Shown: positions 1 to 12,004 of the stretch, piece by piece | Layout of the letters: the number at the start of each line of letters is the position of its first letter | How positions within the stretch are numbered: position 1 is the first letter of the stretch | Source: Callorhinus ursinus | Taxonomy: Eukaryota > Chordata > Mammalia > Carnivora > Otariidae | Length of the DNA: 64,000 bases | Assembly: GCF_003265705.1 (NCBI RefSeq) | Contig: NW_020312867.1 | Span: forward strand, 8,433,470-8,497,469 | Reading direction: 5' to 3' | The notes under the pieces: generated by a model | Database searches by the model: none | Seen by the model: only the letters and a program-made list of their open reading frames with translations | Told to the model about the DNA's origin: nothing | Program-made: the position numbers and the translations under genes

Positions 1-26
1 CCAACTGAGCCAACCCAGGCACCCCT
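1..26 (-). repeat. SINE head fragment cut by the window edge
   Basis: The first bases read as the reverse complement of the conserved SINE head (GGGGTGCCTGGGTTGGCTCAG). Only the 5' head is inside the window; the body and tail lie outside it. Assignment to the carnivore tRNA-derived SINE family follows from the better-preserved copies elsewhere in the window. Confidence 0.7.
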
Positions 27-690
27 TTTTTCTAATTTCTTTTGAGACTTCCTTTTTGACCTGTAGATTATTTAGAAGGATATTATTTAATTTCCAAGGG
101 AGATTTTCCTGTTATCTTTCTGTAATTCATTTCTAGTCTAAATCATGATGATCAGGGAACATACTTTAAATGAGTTTGATTCTTTTAAATTTGTTAAGGT
201 TTGTTTTATGACCCAGTATAGGGTTTGTCTTGGCAGATGTTCCATGGCTCTTGAAAAGCATATATTCTGCAGTTGTTAGGTGAAGTGTTCTATCAATGTC
301 AATTGGACCTAGTTGATTGACAAGTGCTCTTCACTTCTCCTTATCCTTACTTATTTTCTGTCTACTCATTCTACCAATTATTGAGAAAAAGAGTGTTCAT
401 CTCTGCAGCTGTAATTGTGACTCTGTATTTCTCCTTTCAGTTCTGATGGCTTTTGCCTAATGTATATAGAAGCTCTTTTATTAGGTGCATACACATTTAC
501 AATTATGTCTTCCTGGTAAGTGACACTTTTATTTTTGTATAATAATTCTCTTTATCCCTGGTAATTTTCTTTGCTCTGAAGTCTACTTTTTCCCATCTTA
601 AGCCATTCCAGCTTTCTCTTGATTTGTGATTGCATGGTATGTATTTTTCTATGTCTTACTTTTAAACTACCTATATCATTATATTTAAAG
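27..690 (-). repeat. Old antisense L1 (first segment)
   Basis: The text matches the familiar antisense of mammalian L1 ORF2, including the stretches around 'tattctgcagttgttagg', 'attaggtgcatacacattta' and 'ctttgctctgaagtctact'. No ORF survives, so this is an ancient copy. A younger L1 3' end splits it at about 691-1038, after which the same element continues. Confidence 0.75.
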
Positions 691-699
691 TGAGTTTTT

Positions 700-1029
700 G
701 TTGAATCACAGATCTGTACTTCTGAAACAAATAATGCAACATATTTTAAGAAAAAAGAAAAAGAAGAAGATAACAGGAGAGGAAGAAAAGGGGAGTATGT
801 CAGAGGGGGAGACGAACCATGAGAGATGATGGACTCTGAAAAACAAACTGAGGGTTCTAGAGGGGAGGGGGGTAGGGGGATGGGTTAGCCTGGTGATGGG
901 TATTGAGGAGGGCACGTTCTGCGTGGAGCACTGGGTGTTATACACAAACAGTGAATCATGGAACAGTGCATCAAAAACTAATGATGTAATATATGGTGAT
1001 TTACATAACAATAAAAAAATTTTTAAAAA
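700..1029 (+). mobile_element. 5'-truncated L1 3' end nested in older L1
   Basis: About 330 bp, nearly the same as the 3' UTR end of the large L1 at 55.55-55.88 kb. Shared features are the 'gaatcacagatctgtacttc' start, the purine-rich AAGAAGAAG block, the GGGGAGGGGGGTAGGGGG run, 'actgggtgttata', and the final A-rich tail. It is bracketed by TGAGTTTTT at 691-699 and 1030-1038, which I read as the target-site duplication. No coding capacity. Confidence 0.8.
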
Positions 1030-1038
1030 TGAGTTTTT

Positions 1039-1930
1039 TATAGACAACATCTGTTTAAGTCATTTTTTATCCATTCTGATTATCTCTTTAATTGATGTAT
1101 CTAAACCATTTATTTTTAATATAAATATTCATATGTTTGGACATCGATCTACCATTTTATTTTTTGTTTACTATTTGTTCTCCCTATTGTTTATCTCTCT
1201 GTTCCCCCTTTCTTGCCTTATTTTTGAATATTTTAACATTTTTAGAATTCCATTTTAATTTACCTGGGTTTTTTTACTATATTTTTAAGGATCTCTAAGA
1301 ATTACAGTATATATGCTTAACTTTTCGCACCCTACTTAGAATCAGTATTTTACCACTTAAAGTGGAGTGTAGAAACCTTACATCATAGAAGTTTCCTTTA
1401 CACTCCCTCCTTTATATTGTAATTTACCTACCTATATTGAAACAGCATCAGACTGTGTTACGATTTCTGCTTTCAACTGTCAGACTTACTTCAAAGAATT
1501 CAAGAAGAGAAAAATAGTCTATTAAATTTATCTAGATATTTACCATTTTTATTGTCCTTTCCTTCCTTATATTCCATGTTTCCTTCTAATATTTCTCTTC
1601 TGTCTGAAGAATTTTCTTCAGCAGTTCCTTCAGAACAGATCTGCTGACAATGAATTCTTTTAGTTTTCCTTTATCTGAGAATGTCTTCATATCACCTTTA
1701 TTCCTGAAGTATAATTTTGCTGGATATGGAATCCTGGTTGACTGATCTTTTTTTTCAGCAATTTAAAAATTTTGTTCCATATTTTCTTGTCATCTATGGT
1801 TTTGGTTGAGAAATCCACAGTTACTCAAATCACTCTTCCTATATAATTAATACATCATTTTTCTCTGATTGCTTTCAAGATTTTTTTCCTTGTTTTCAGT
1901 AGGAACTGAAAATTATTATTTTTCTATTAT
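1039..1930 (-). repeat. Old antisense L1 (second segment)
   Basis: AT-rich continuation of the element broken at 691. It carries L1 ORF2 antisense phrases such as 'ctgtctgaagaattttcttc' and 'tttgttgagaaatccac'-like text. The precise right border is unclear; the sequence loses resemblance at about 1.9-2.0 kb. Confidence 0.55.
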
Positions 1931-2585
1931 TATTATTCGGTTTCTCTCTTTGGGGTTCACCAGAAAGCTGGAGTGTGGAGATTTATTTACTCTTCTCTTT
2001 TGTTGGCTTCTTCCCACAATTGCACCTGCATCTGGAGCCAAATGATGGGAGGACAGAAGGAGACAAAAAACATCAGAGGCTCACCATCTCTCAGGACCAC
2101 AGTTACTCTGATTGGAGAAGTCTCTCCTTCCTCCGAGTTTGAGACATGTCCCTGCAGGACATCCTCCCTGTTGTCCTAGCCACCACTGCAGGATTGCCTG
2201 GGGGCTGGGTCATGAGACAATGGAGAAAAGATTAAAAAAGAAAAATTATTTTCCCCCACTCACACTGAACATAAGGGGGTCTCCTTTCCTGAACTGCAGG
2301 TCAGAACTAGAGAACTGCTTTGGGAGCTCTCTCTATGTTGATTCCCCAATTCCAGGTATGGGCTGCCTTGAGACTAGGCCAAGGGATACCAGAGGAAACC
2401 AAAATGGTAAATTTGCTAGTTCACTAGGCCAGAAAATTCTGGCCTTCTTCCCCAATTTGCCTGCTAGTATTTTCTCTTCAGACTACTCACTAGCTGCTAC
2501 TTGTTCAGGTTTTATTGCTGCATTCAGTGGGAGGAGTGTTTACCCAGAATTGGAACCAAAATTGCTTTTGAAACTAAGCAAATTT
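1931..2585. other. Unassigned non-coding stretch
   Basis: This sits between the old L1 and the first complete SINE. Two overlapping frames are open on the + strand (to 68 and 180 codons), but they have no domain, no splice logic and no recognisable relative. I see no gene here. It may be a further part of the degraded L1. Confidence 0.4.
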
Positions 2586-2602
2586 AAGTATCTCCCAATT
2601 AG

Positions 2603-2775
2603 GGGCGCCTGGGTGGCTCAGTCGTTGAGCGTCTGCCTTCAGCTCGGGTCATGATCCCGGAGCCCCGCATCGGGCTCCCTGCTCGGCGGAAAGCCTGTTT
2701 CTTCCTCTCCCACTCACCCTGCTTGTGTTCCCTCTTTTGCTGTGTCTCTCTGTTAAAAAAAAAAAAAAAAAAAAA
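2603..2775 (+). mobile_element. Carnivore tRNA-derived SINE, sense
   Basis: Starts GGGCGCCTGGGTGGCTCAG, carries a tRNA-like A/B box head, a CT-rich body and a poly(A) tail of more than 20 A. It is flanked by a perfect 17-bp target-site duplication (AAGTATCTCCCAATTAG at 2586-2602 and 2776-2792). The intact duplication and pure A tail suggest a fairly recent insertion. Confidence 0.95.
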
Positions 2776-2810
2776 AAGTATCTCCCAATTAGTATAAAAC
2801 AAAACTAACT

Positions 2811-2993
2811 TTTTAAAAGATTTTATTTATTTATTTGAGAGAGAGAGCTTGAGCACGCCCACACGAGTGGGGCGGAGGGACAGAAGGAGAAGCAGACTAC
2901 CCGCAGAAGTGGGGGGGGCTCGATCCTGCGACCCTGAGATCATGAACTGAGCCAAAGGCAGCCACTTAACTGACTGAGCCACCCAGGTACTCC
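2811..2993 (-). mobile_element. Carnivore SINE, antisense
   Basis: Reads TTTTAAAAGATTTTATTTATTTATTT then GAGAGAGAGAG and ends in the reverse complement of the SINE head (GAGCCACCCAGGTACTCC). Its flanks share AAAACTA (2801 and 2994), a likely short target-site duplication. It lies only 35 bp from the sense SINE at 2603, giving an inverted pair. Confidence 0.9.
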
Positions 2994-3446
2994 AAAACTA
3001 CTAATTTCTTTAGAATAATTTGATTTATGCTTAAAATCCTCATTTGTTGTAATTTACATTATAACTAAACACTGGCTCTCTTCACATGCCTTATGATGCT
3101 GAGGAGAGAATTCTTTACTAGCTAACACCATCCCAGATGGAAGTAATGCGGGTGGAGGTGCTCTCTTGATTGGGGGAAGTTCCTTGTGGAGATTTCTGGG
3201 AAATGTAGTCTTCTAAGTACCAAGCAAAAAAAAAAAAAAAAAAACCCAAAAAACAAAAACCCATGGGGACAGACAAAATTTATTTTAATGAGGATCTTAG
3301 AAATTATCTCCTGATAAGAAAACAAATTGTATGGCTTCCTTTGGTTTTGCTTCAGGTGCAAAGAAGTCACTTACATAATTTAAGTGGGCTTTAGGGCAGA
3401 TAGAACATATTATTGATTAACTTGCTAATACAGCATTAGTTTTGGG

Positions 3447-3680
3447 TTTTTTTTTTAGACAGCAGACTTTATTTCACATGGCTTTTTCAGCAGTTTCCTA
3501 TTCCTGCTACAATTGCCTGCCATGTTTCTCCACAAAGCATAATGTAATGATGGCCATCTGATAGGAAAATTTAATTTAATAGAATAGAAGGAAAAATATA
3601 AGCAACACCAAAAAAATTTATAGGCATAAGTTTCAAAATTATAGGCATCATTACAGAGTGGTGGATTTATCACAAATTCC
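3447..3680 (-). pseudogene. Possible 3' end of a processed retrocopy
   Basis: On the - strand this stretch ends in AATAAA (3473-3468), then about 11 bases, then a run of ten A (3456-3447). That order is typical of a retrotransposed mRNA 3' end. I cannot identify the parent transcript. A 72-codon open frame on this strand has no recognisable domain. No target-site duplication was found, so chance or an unrecognised SINE/LINE tail remains possible. Confidence 0.35.
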
Positions 3681-3974
3681 AGCCACAGAAAAAGACTTAA
3701 CTTTGAAAAGTAACAGTAAATTTAAAGTAACTGTTTTTTTTCCCCTGTACTTTATAAGTACTATTTCTCACCAGGCCTGTACTGCAGAATCATGATATAA
3801 AGTGGGTAAAATCACTTTACAAATTCTCTCTCAGCTTTGGTGGAGGGTAGAGGGTACCAAGTTCAGCCTTGCCAAGAGTAGACAGAGACTTGACATGAGA
3901 GTCTTAGGAGACAAGGATGGCATCTGGCCTAGTGTTTGTATGGAAGACTGGAAGCATACAGTGTATGCTTGCTC

Positions 3975-4300
3975 TCTCATTCACTTAGTCAATATTTACT
4001 GAGCACCTGATAAGTGTCAGGCACTATTCTAGGCACTGGGAATATAGCAGGGGAAAGTACCAAGTTCCTTCCCTCAAAGAGTGTACATTCTAGTAGGGGT
4101 GACAATGACCGACAAATAGTATATCTATACAGCATGTCAGCTGGAAATACAGCAAAACTAGGGCAAAGGGAGTAGGGGAGGAGGAAATTACTATGTTATG
4201 TACGGTGGCCAAGGAGGGCCTCCCTGAGTCAGTGACATTTGAGCAGAGATCTGGAAAAGTGAGGGATGGTTTTGAGGCAAGGAATGACTGGCCAGAGAGG
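3975..4300. repeat. L2-like ancient repeat
   Basis: Contains the widely seen phrases 'tatttactgagcacctga', 'caggcactattctaggcac' and 'gagggcctccctgagtcag', which belong to old LINE2-class repeats in mammals. Heavily diverged; the orientation is not asserted. Confidence 0.6.
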
Positions 4301-4711
4301 CTGCTTCAGAAGAGCCCCTTCCTGCTGCACCCCGCTTCTCACACATGGAGCAGATAAACAGGTCCAGAGAGCTAGTTAACTTATCTAAAGTTGCATGGCT
4401 AGAAATGGAAGGGCTAGGCAGAGAAGCCACTTCTCTGGATTCTTTGGTCCCCTTATCTCCCCAGCATTAGCAGATGGAAGACAGAGGGAAAAGGTGTATA
4501 ACGAACATTTAATTTAGGTTGTGATTATCTCTCCATGTTTTCAAAGATTCACCATCTTAATACTTCAAAGACAAACATTTTCGTTTTCAGATATTTAAGA
4601 TTCTTGCCATCATTTTTCTTAGTAGTCCAAATGCTGTTCACATTAAATAAGTAACCCTGGTACTCAGAAGTGAAAAGTGTTCCTCACGGAATTCAGATGA
4701 CATTACTATTT

Positions 4712-4830
4712 AACATAAGCCGGCAGTGTGCCAGGAAGTGAGATTGGTGTCATCAACCCATGTTACAGATGAGAAAGCTGAGGCCCAGGGAGGTGAAGGG
4801 ACTTGCCCGGGATCCCACAGACCGTCAGTG
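4712..4830. repeat. MIR-like repeat
   Basis: The core 'ttacagatgagaaagctgag' followed by 'ggcccagggaggtgaaggg' and 'acttgcc' is the MIR SINE signature. Ancient and diverged. It lies just upstream of the CpG-rich block. Confidence 0.7.
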
Positions 4831-5099
4831 GACAATGCACTTTCCTCCGTGCCTCACGGCCCAGCTCTGAGCACAGCGTGGCATGTAGGTGCCAGAGGAC
4901 CCCACCCCATGCGTGCTCGGGCCCCGGCTCCCGCGTCCTGTGGAGCAAGATGCCAACTATCTCTTTAAGAAGGAAAGTGAAGACGGGCCGCTTACGCAGC
5001 TGCCAGAGAGCCGCCCACTGGCTGGTCCCTTCCATCCACCTCACCCTCCCCTTCCCTCCCTCCCGGCAGCCCCAGCCCTGGCGAGCCGCCTCCAGCAGG

Positions 5100-5160
5100 G
5101 GCTCCGGAGAGCAGGTCGGCGGCCTGGGCAGGGCAGCCGAAGCCATGGAAGCCTCCGCAG
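5100..5160 (+). other. Candidate 5' non-coding exon (end)
   Basis: CCGCAG|GTGATG at 5160/5161 could be a splice donor. An ATG in good context (GAAGCCATGG, 5145) lies 16 bases before it. If spliced to the next candidate exon at 5422 it stops after seven codons, so it would be a short upstream ORF and not a protein. The exon 5' end is unknown. Confidence 0.3.
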
Positions 5161-5421
5161 GTGATGACAGGGACCCCGGGGACCTCGGGGGGCCCCCCGC
5201 CCAGCTGCACCCACCGCAGCGCCCAGTGCCGCGTGCGGGTGGGGGGAGGGGAGGCGCGGGCCGCGCCGGGGAGCAGACGGGACGGAGCGCCCGGCAGGCA
5301 GCCTGCCCCCCAGGCTTTCTGGCTTCAGCGGCCCAGCTGTCAGCTGCGGGGGGCTCGGCTGCCCGGTGTCCCCGCCCGCGTTCACCCGCCCCTGTCTGTG
5401 TGTTTTCCCCCACCGCCGCAG

Positions 5422-5527
5422 GTTGCTGATCAGGGCCAGACAGCTGCAGCCGCGACTGCAGAGGCGCTGCGCCAAGCGGGGCCGGAACGGTGCGAGCCGG
5501 CGGGCTGCGGAGCGCCAGTGGACTCAG
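5422..5527 (+). other. Candidate non-coding exon in the CpG block
   Basis: Bounded by a pyrimidine-rich acceptor (TTTTCCCCCACCGCCGCAG, ending 5421) and a strong donor (GACTCAG|GTGAGG, 5527/5528). 106 bp, GC-rich. No good coding frame links it to a recognised protein. Most simply it is a 5' UTR exon of SNPH or of an unannotated transcript. Confidence 0.35.
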
Positions 5528-5645
5528 GTGAGGAGGCCGCGGCCAAGCCCGGAGGGGGCCCTGAGCTGCACCCGGCGGGCGGGGGCCGCTGGCGACCGCC
5601 CGCTGCAGTAGAATCCCTCAGAGGGCGCCGGCCGAGGAGGGGTTA

Positions 5646-8600
5646 ACTGTGACTCATTCTTACCCTCCCTTCATTCCCCCCCACCATCCCGCCCCCAAAC
5701 CCTGAAAATCACTAATTACAGGATGCTGATTGCTGCAGGGAAGATGCCCAAGGTGGGCGATTAGGAGAGGTTTAGGGACCACCCCGTTCCTAAATGTCTT
5801 CCTCTTCGGGCATTTAGCAAATATTTAAGCCCCTTTCCTTTTTTGAGGAGGAGCAAGGGTACCTAGGGGTGGACCCCCCCACACCCAGCCCAAGGTCAAG
5901 TGCCAGTGCCAGTGACTGCTTCTTTACCACATTCCCCCTGGCGAAGCCTCAGGGCACTGGAAAACATGCCCATGACCGCTACAGGGGAGATCTGAGCCTC
6001 AGTCTCCCTGGAGCTCCCTCGGGATAGGATGGTTTCTCCCTCCGCTCCTCAGCAGAACACCTACTAGCCTGGGAAGCCCCATATTCCCTTCCTCAACCCT
6101 GCAGACTGAGGAGAGGCCTGGTCACATAGCTTCCTGTTTCCTCTGCCCTCTCTGCCCATCTGGAGGTGTGGGATGGGCTAGAGGAGCTAATCAGGAAAAG
6201 GTGGTCTCTGCAAGCAGCGTGGTGTAGGGGAAGTGCCAGAGATTGGGCTTCGATTCCCTTAACCTGCTAGTAGGCCACCAGTAGCCATCTTAAAATCCTT
6301 TAGGCGTGGGTGTCTGTCTGTTCATCTGTTAAATGCAGGAGTTGGATTCGATGGTCTGTATAGTTGTGATATGCCACTCAGGTAGCTCTTACATGTCAAT
6401 GGGGCCCCTCTAAAGCAACCCAGAATTTAAGCTTGGGTTTATGAAATAATTGGGGTTTCCTCAGTTGGTCTCTTTCAACTCTGGACTTCTCTAGTGAAAC
6501 ATGACCTTGTGAGCCTCATGGAACAGGAGGCATCAGACAGTCCTATAGTGGGGTGACCTTTGTGGGGTTACTTTCCATCCCCAGGCTTCAATTTCCTCAT
6601 CTGTAAATCTGGGAAGAGACAGGCATGCCTCAGAGGGTTGAGTGATGATTAAATGAGACATATAGGGAAGTACCTAAAACCGTGCCTGTGCCCGGCACAT
6701 AGTAGGTGTTCAGGGTCGTAGGACTTGAGAGATAGACTGGGGGAAGAGAAGAGAGGTGGCTGCTTTTAGCCTCTTCTCCCCCTCCCCCCGCCCCACCCGT
6801 CTCTTCCACGTCCCTGCGATGGCTTCCCTGCCAGGGCATAATGAATGCTGGAGTGTGTTGGGCTGAGGGCCTAGGAAGCGACCAGGAGGTACAAACACTT
6901 CCACTGCAAGGACCATGACATCATTCTAGCTAACGATAGACCCAAGGAGGCATATACAGCCCAGCACTGGGTTTGGAAAATCTTGGCATCCGAGGGCAAA
7001 GTCCCTAAGGGAAGAGAAGCATCAGAATCTTGTGTGCTGGCAGGGGTCGGGGCCAGGGCCTCCCGATCCCATATGGGGCCTGCTGCTCCTCCCTTCCCTC
7101 CCTGCAGTCTCCCACTAGAATCTCCCTGAGACAGGCAGTCGAGTGTTTGGTGTCTGTATTTCCTATTCTTTATCTTCCCTCCTGCTGTCCTTTCAGCCTA
7201 GCACTCACCCTTTCTTTCTCCAATTTATTCCACAGAAACACTCTGCCTCTTGACAGCATGATAGACAAGGCTCCCCGTAGGCTGGGGCAGGGCATTTTGC
7301 TGCTGCATCATTTGGGCCAAATGAAGTTATGTCCCCACCTGCCCTAAATCCCCATTAGATTGTGAGCTCCTCCCAACAGAGGCCCCATCTTTTTCCTCTC
7401 TGTGTCTCCAACCTCTAGCCCATGGCTAGGCACAAAATGGTGTTCAGTAAGTATTGAGTAAGTTTGAGGAAGTTATGTCCCTAAGCCTACTAGGTTAGGG
7501 AGAAACTGTGGGAATGTGTTGACGGTTGTCGGAAAAGCGCTGCTAAGCACAGGGCACTGTGCAGGTTGCTGGTTGCCATTAATCACTATTACTAATAGTA
7601 TCATTAGTGCTAATGCCAGTAGCCAGCAGCTGGTTCACCTTCTCCTCGAGGCAGGCTGGAAGGGGCTCAGTGTGCCTGGCAGAGGGTGATGTTGGCAAAC
7701 CGATGGTGCCACCTGGTTTAAGAGGAGCATGAAGGGAAGAGGGTTGGGAAGAACGTGATTCCAGCCCGTCACTGTGCTTGGAGGTATGGGGGGTGGGGGG
7801 GGCAGATGAGGAGAATCAAGTGGGCCAAAGTGGACACGCAGTAGAAAATCCAGAGACCCAGGCCCCAGGTCTCATTCCACCCCTGCCCCATTGTGTGACC
7901 TTGGGCCAATCAGGACCTCCGGGTCCCCAGCTATCAGATGACAGGACTGGACTACTTGATCCCTAAGGCTCCTTTTGGTTCTGACATTTTGTCATGTGCA
8001 TTTTGTTAAATGAAAATGGGACAAGTATTATTACTCTTAGTATCATCTGTGGAATACCAGGCCGTTACCTACCTCACGTGATCCTCATCACAAATTATAT
8101 CTGTTTGAAAGATGGGGAGCCCGAGGTTGAGAGAGAGTGACTTGGCTGCAGTTGCATGGCTAGGAAGGGCAGCATGTTACCTGACACCAGGTCTGTCTGA
8201 CCCGGAAGAGCATGCTCTTCTGAAGGTTTCGTTCCCCCACCCTGTAGGTACCTTGCTGTCATGGCTGGGAATTGTGTGTGCCCTTGTGCACCTGCCCCGG
8301 GGTTTGGAGAAAGGAAAGCAGATAAGGGTTCGTGACCAGAGATCAGGGGCTTCCCCAAAGTGATGACTGCAGGGGACTTGCTGGGTTGAAGAGCGTGTAC
8401 GTCAGGGCTGGGAAGCCCTCCTGTCACCATGAGCCCTGCTTTGCTGATGGGTGGTGGGTGCCCTTTTCACTGCTGGACCTGAACGACAGTCACAACAGAC
8501 ACACTGTTTAAGTGCTCCTTATGTGTTGGGCTCTGTTTTATTTATTCCTGAGACAATCCCATTATGACTTTTACCCATTTCACAAGAGAGAAAGCCAGGG

Positions 8601-11600
8601 TGGAGAGACATAGAGCCTTGCCCAGAGTTATACAGCGAATGTGTGGCTAGCTGAGAAGGTTTAGCTGGGGGCACACTGTACTGGGAGTCAACAGGGTTGC
8701 TTCTAGTCTGGGCCCTCGCGTTAACTGAGTAATTTTGGGTAAGCCAGTCTCCCACCGAAAGTTGGTGTTTCCATCCTACAGATGGAATAGATGCATCTAC
8801 TGGCTCTAAAAGACCTAACTGCCACCTTGTCCCAGAATGGGGAGCGGGGGAGGGATTCCTTGTCTAGCTAAACATTGATCAGCATTTACTTATTACTTCT
8901 TAGCCAGGCCCTGGGCTAAGTGCATGGGATACAGGATAAAGTAAGAGGTGATCCCTAGTTTCAAGAAACTGATACCTAAGCAGGAGACAAACATCTAAAC
9001 ATGTAGGTATGATAAACCATCTAGGAGCTGTGATGCATACTGGTAACAGTGTGTAATGGTGGGTCAGAGAGGGGAGATGATCTTTCCTACTCCAAGGGGT
9101 CAGGAAGGCTCTAGAGAGATGATGCCATTGTCATGTCCTTGTTCTCTGAATTGAGTTTATGAATCACCATCACCCTCATCATCCACCCAGCTTAGGACAT
9201 TTCCAAACCGTTCTAAAGATCTGTTGGCTTTTGACCCCAGGAACACAAAAAGTGGCCACAGACTCTGAGGGACCATTCACGCTCACTCTGGCACAGCTCT
9301 AGTGGAATAATCCCATCTGTCCCAGGCGGACGAGAATCTTTCCTGTCTTTAGAGGCTTCTAGAGGCAAGACTCTGAAATTCCTCTTGGAAAGCCTGTCTA
9401 GTGCTGGATAACTAAGCCAGTAGGCTTGGGGAATTCTTCATCTCTATTCTCAGCATGCCACCTGTCTGGAGCACCTGACACCTGGAGAGGTGAAGGCATT
9501 TACCCAAGATTACTCAGCAAGGCTGGGATCGTAACTCTGGCCTAATTGGGATTGTATTCCTGAGCCATATGGGGTCTTTTTGCATCCAGGTCACCAGGGG
9601 CTGGAGGGCCATTTCTTCATTTGATGGGCAGCTCACGCTGAGTGAAGGCTTAATGCCGGTGATATGTAGCTAGAGCAGAGGGCCCTTAGGGAAGAGGAGA
9701 CCTGTGTTCCCCAGGCTGCTGTGCCCCTCCTAATGGACAGATATTCATGCAGCATTAGTTACATGTTCACTGTCCTCTGAATCGAGGTGCTAAGCCAACC
9801 AGAAGGGAGTGTCTGGGGAGCAGCCTGGGAAGTGGAAAGAGCCAGCACCAAGGCATCAGGAGACTCAGGTCCTCATCTCAGCTCTGCTCTGCCCTCAACT
9901 CCCTGGGTGGCCTGAGGCCAGGCCCTTGGCTTTTCCACACCTACAAACTGACAGGCAGAGGCGGGGGGGGGGGGGGGGGTGTCTCTGCGGGCCCTTCAAG
10001 CGCTGACTGGCCAACTCTTTCTTCTGTTCTATAAGCTCTTCAGGGGGTGCAAGAGTGGGTAGGATACAGATAACTGTAACCCGAGGAGGAATGAGATAAA
10101 TATAACAAGAAGCATGGGCAAATACTCTGCAGGCTTGCTGGAGGGAGGGCGCTTGGAGAACGCTCAGTCCGAAAGCCACCTCTTCAAAGGCGTGATGAGG
10201 TGCGGATAGAGGTGATTTAGGATTGGGTTGTTTTTGTTTTTGTTTTTGTTTTTTGAATCAGGAGAAATAACAAAAGCATGCTGTCATTCTGGGACTGGAA
10301 GGCTATATAGCAGAACAGTGGTTCTCAGACTTAGATTTCCAAAGATCAGTACATTTGGGAATCTGTCCTAGCTTTGCCAACTTTATATTTTGCCAGATGG
10401 ACATTCAAGTGACACTTAAACAGATTTCTGTTTACTACCACTGCCATACCGTAAGAGAAAGAGCATTTTAACACCTCTATTCCCAAGGCTAAAAGACTAT
10501 AAAATATCAGTTAAAAAAAAAAGTACTCCAAATTAAATGCATTTTGCTTTATTAAAAACTCCACTGTCCATGTTTTGCTCCATTCATCACAGACGTGTTC
10601 TTGTGTTTGGCTCTGGAGTCACGCTGCTCTGTTTCCTATTCTGTAAAATGGGGACATGAGGCTATCTACCTCCTAAGGTCACTAGGAGGTCTAGGTGCCA
10701 GAATAAAACATGGCAAGCAGGGGACCTCAAGCTCTGTTGTTGACAGAGGCAGAACGGGTCTGTTGGGCTGTTTAGGGATTAGAGCACACTGCAGCGTGCT
10801 TGCTTGCAAGAGGCAGCTGCTGGCCAGCTCTCGCCTCTCTTGCCAGGCCAGCGTGTAGGGCCAGTGTTTTGCAGATCTTCTGATTTATAAGACAGAACAG
10901 AGATGTTCGTGACATCTCTTGTTTCTAAACTGTGGCCAACTAGGCAACATTTTTAAGTGCGCCTATTAAAATGCGTCTGTGGCAGGCCATCCATCAGCGT
11001 CCTCCCATGTAAAGTTCTAGATACCAGGCACCTGGGCTTCATAGTTGCCGGGCTAGAGTGATGGCAGAGAAGGGCAAGGAGGCCGGAACCGCAGGCCTGG
11101 GCCAGAGCGTCCGGCGTCCGCAAGGCCGCATGACTTACGCACTTTGTGATCTCCTGCTTCTGGGCCCATGGCTCCAAAGGCCCTCCCTGTGCCCTTTTCA
11201 GCAGCACTGTCGGGATCAGGTCTCCGCGGACTGAGGCCTCCAGACACCTCGCTGCCCCTCTTGAAGCTGGCGCTGGCCAGGCCTCCCTACCACAGGCGTT
11301 CTGGAAGCTGGGTCAGCAGCCTCTGAAGAGGGGACTTGGCTGGCAGCCTGGGAGGCCCGGCACAGAAACCACCCTTGAGAGACAGGTGTGAGGAGAGGCT
11401 TCTGGCCACTCCTCAGTGCGTGAGATGGGGGACAGGTCCCATTCTTTGGAAGTCACGCAGGCCCTGCGGCCGGGGTCTACCGCTGTCTGATCGGGTCATG
11501 CTGAGGTCCGGCCGCGAGCGCACTCCCCACATACAGCCCTGCCGCCTGGCCCGCACAGAGGGGAAGCTGGCCTCTGCTTGGGGAGGAAGCCTAGAGCAGA

Positions 11601-11880
11601 GAAGGACCTCAGACGTGGTGTGAAGGGAACCTGGCTGGGGTGTCTGAGGCATGCAGCTCAGGGTCAAGGCCGGATTCTGGGGTGGCCACACTACGGCTGA
11701 CAGAAGGAACTTCCCAGGGCCAGGCCTGCACGTGCTTCATCTCCAGGGCCCAGCTCGAGCCATGCACATGGGGCAGGGGACTCTGGAAAAGTCATGAGCA
11801 AATGACAAGTAGCTTGGTGCCCCTTTTAGTTGGAATCCTGGATTGAGAGACTCTTAGAGACCAAGTGGTAATTTCATACT
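5646..11880. other. Non-coding stretch with scattered MIR/L2 fragments
   Basis: No coding exon is recognised. MIR-like cores occur around 6570-6730 ('cctcatctgtaaatctggg', 'cacatagtaggtgttcag'), 8080-8170, 8505-8640 and 9480-9560. A G-run at 9963-9979 and a (GTTTTT)n tract at 10229-10254 are simple repeats. The short open frames here have no family resemblance. Probably the long first intron of SNPH if the 5 kb promoter is right. Confidence 0.5.
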
Positions 11881-12004
11881 CAGCGTCTGTGTGTCCGTTT
11901 GTGTCCGTGTGTGTGTGTGTGCCCGGCTTCCTGAGAAAGACTCCTGCTTGCTGGGGTTGCTTCTCCTTCTCTTTCCCCCTCCCCTTCTCCTCTTTCTCCC
12001 TCTC

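Larger units (their letters stand above)
4950..5645 (+). promoter_or_regulatory. CpG-rich block, candidate distal SNPH promoter
   Basis: Marked rise in G+C and in CpG density compared with its surroundings (for example GCGCCCGGCAGGC and CCCGCGTTCACCCG). No TATA box is evident. Two segments with good splice-donor sites lie inside it. It is on the same strand as SNPH and about 25 kb upstream of the first SNPH coding exon; from memory, human SNPH also has a long first intron. Assignment to SNPH is inference; an independent non-coding RNA promoter would look the same. Confidence 0.5.

Noticed and set aside
2603..2775. tRNA gene suspected from A/B-box-like sequence in the SINEs
   Set aside because: The tRNA-like part is followed by a SINE body, A tail and target-site duplication, so these are retroposed SINEs, not tRNA genes.
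5145..5160. ATG at 5145 as the start of a protein
   Set aside because: Joined to the next plausible exon it stops after seven codons, and unspliced it does not match any known protein.
4763..5646. Several long overlapping open frames (up to 216 codons) on both strands around 5 kb
   Set aside because: All lie in CpG-rich DNA with few stop codons, are rich in Pro/Ala/Gly/Arg, overlap each other on both strands and show no domain. Promoter and 5' UTR explain the region better.
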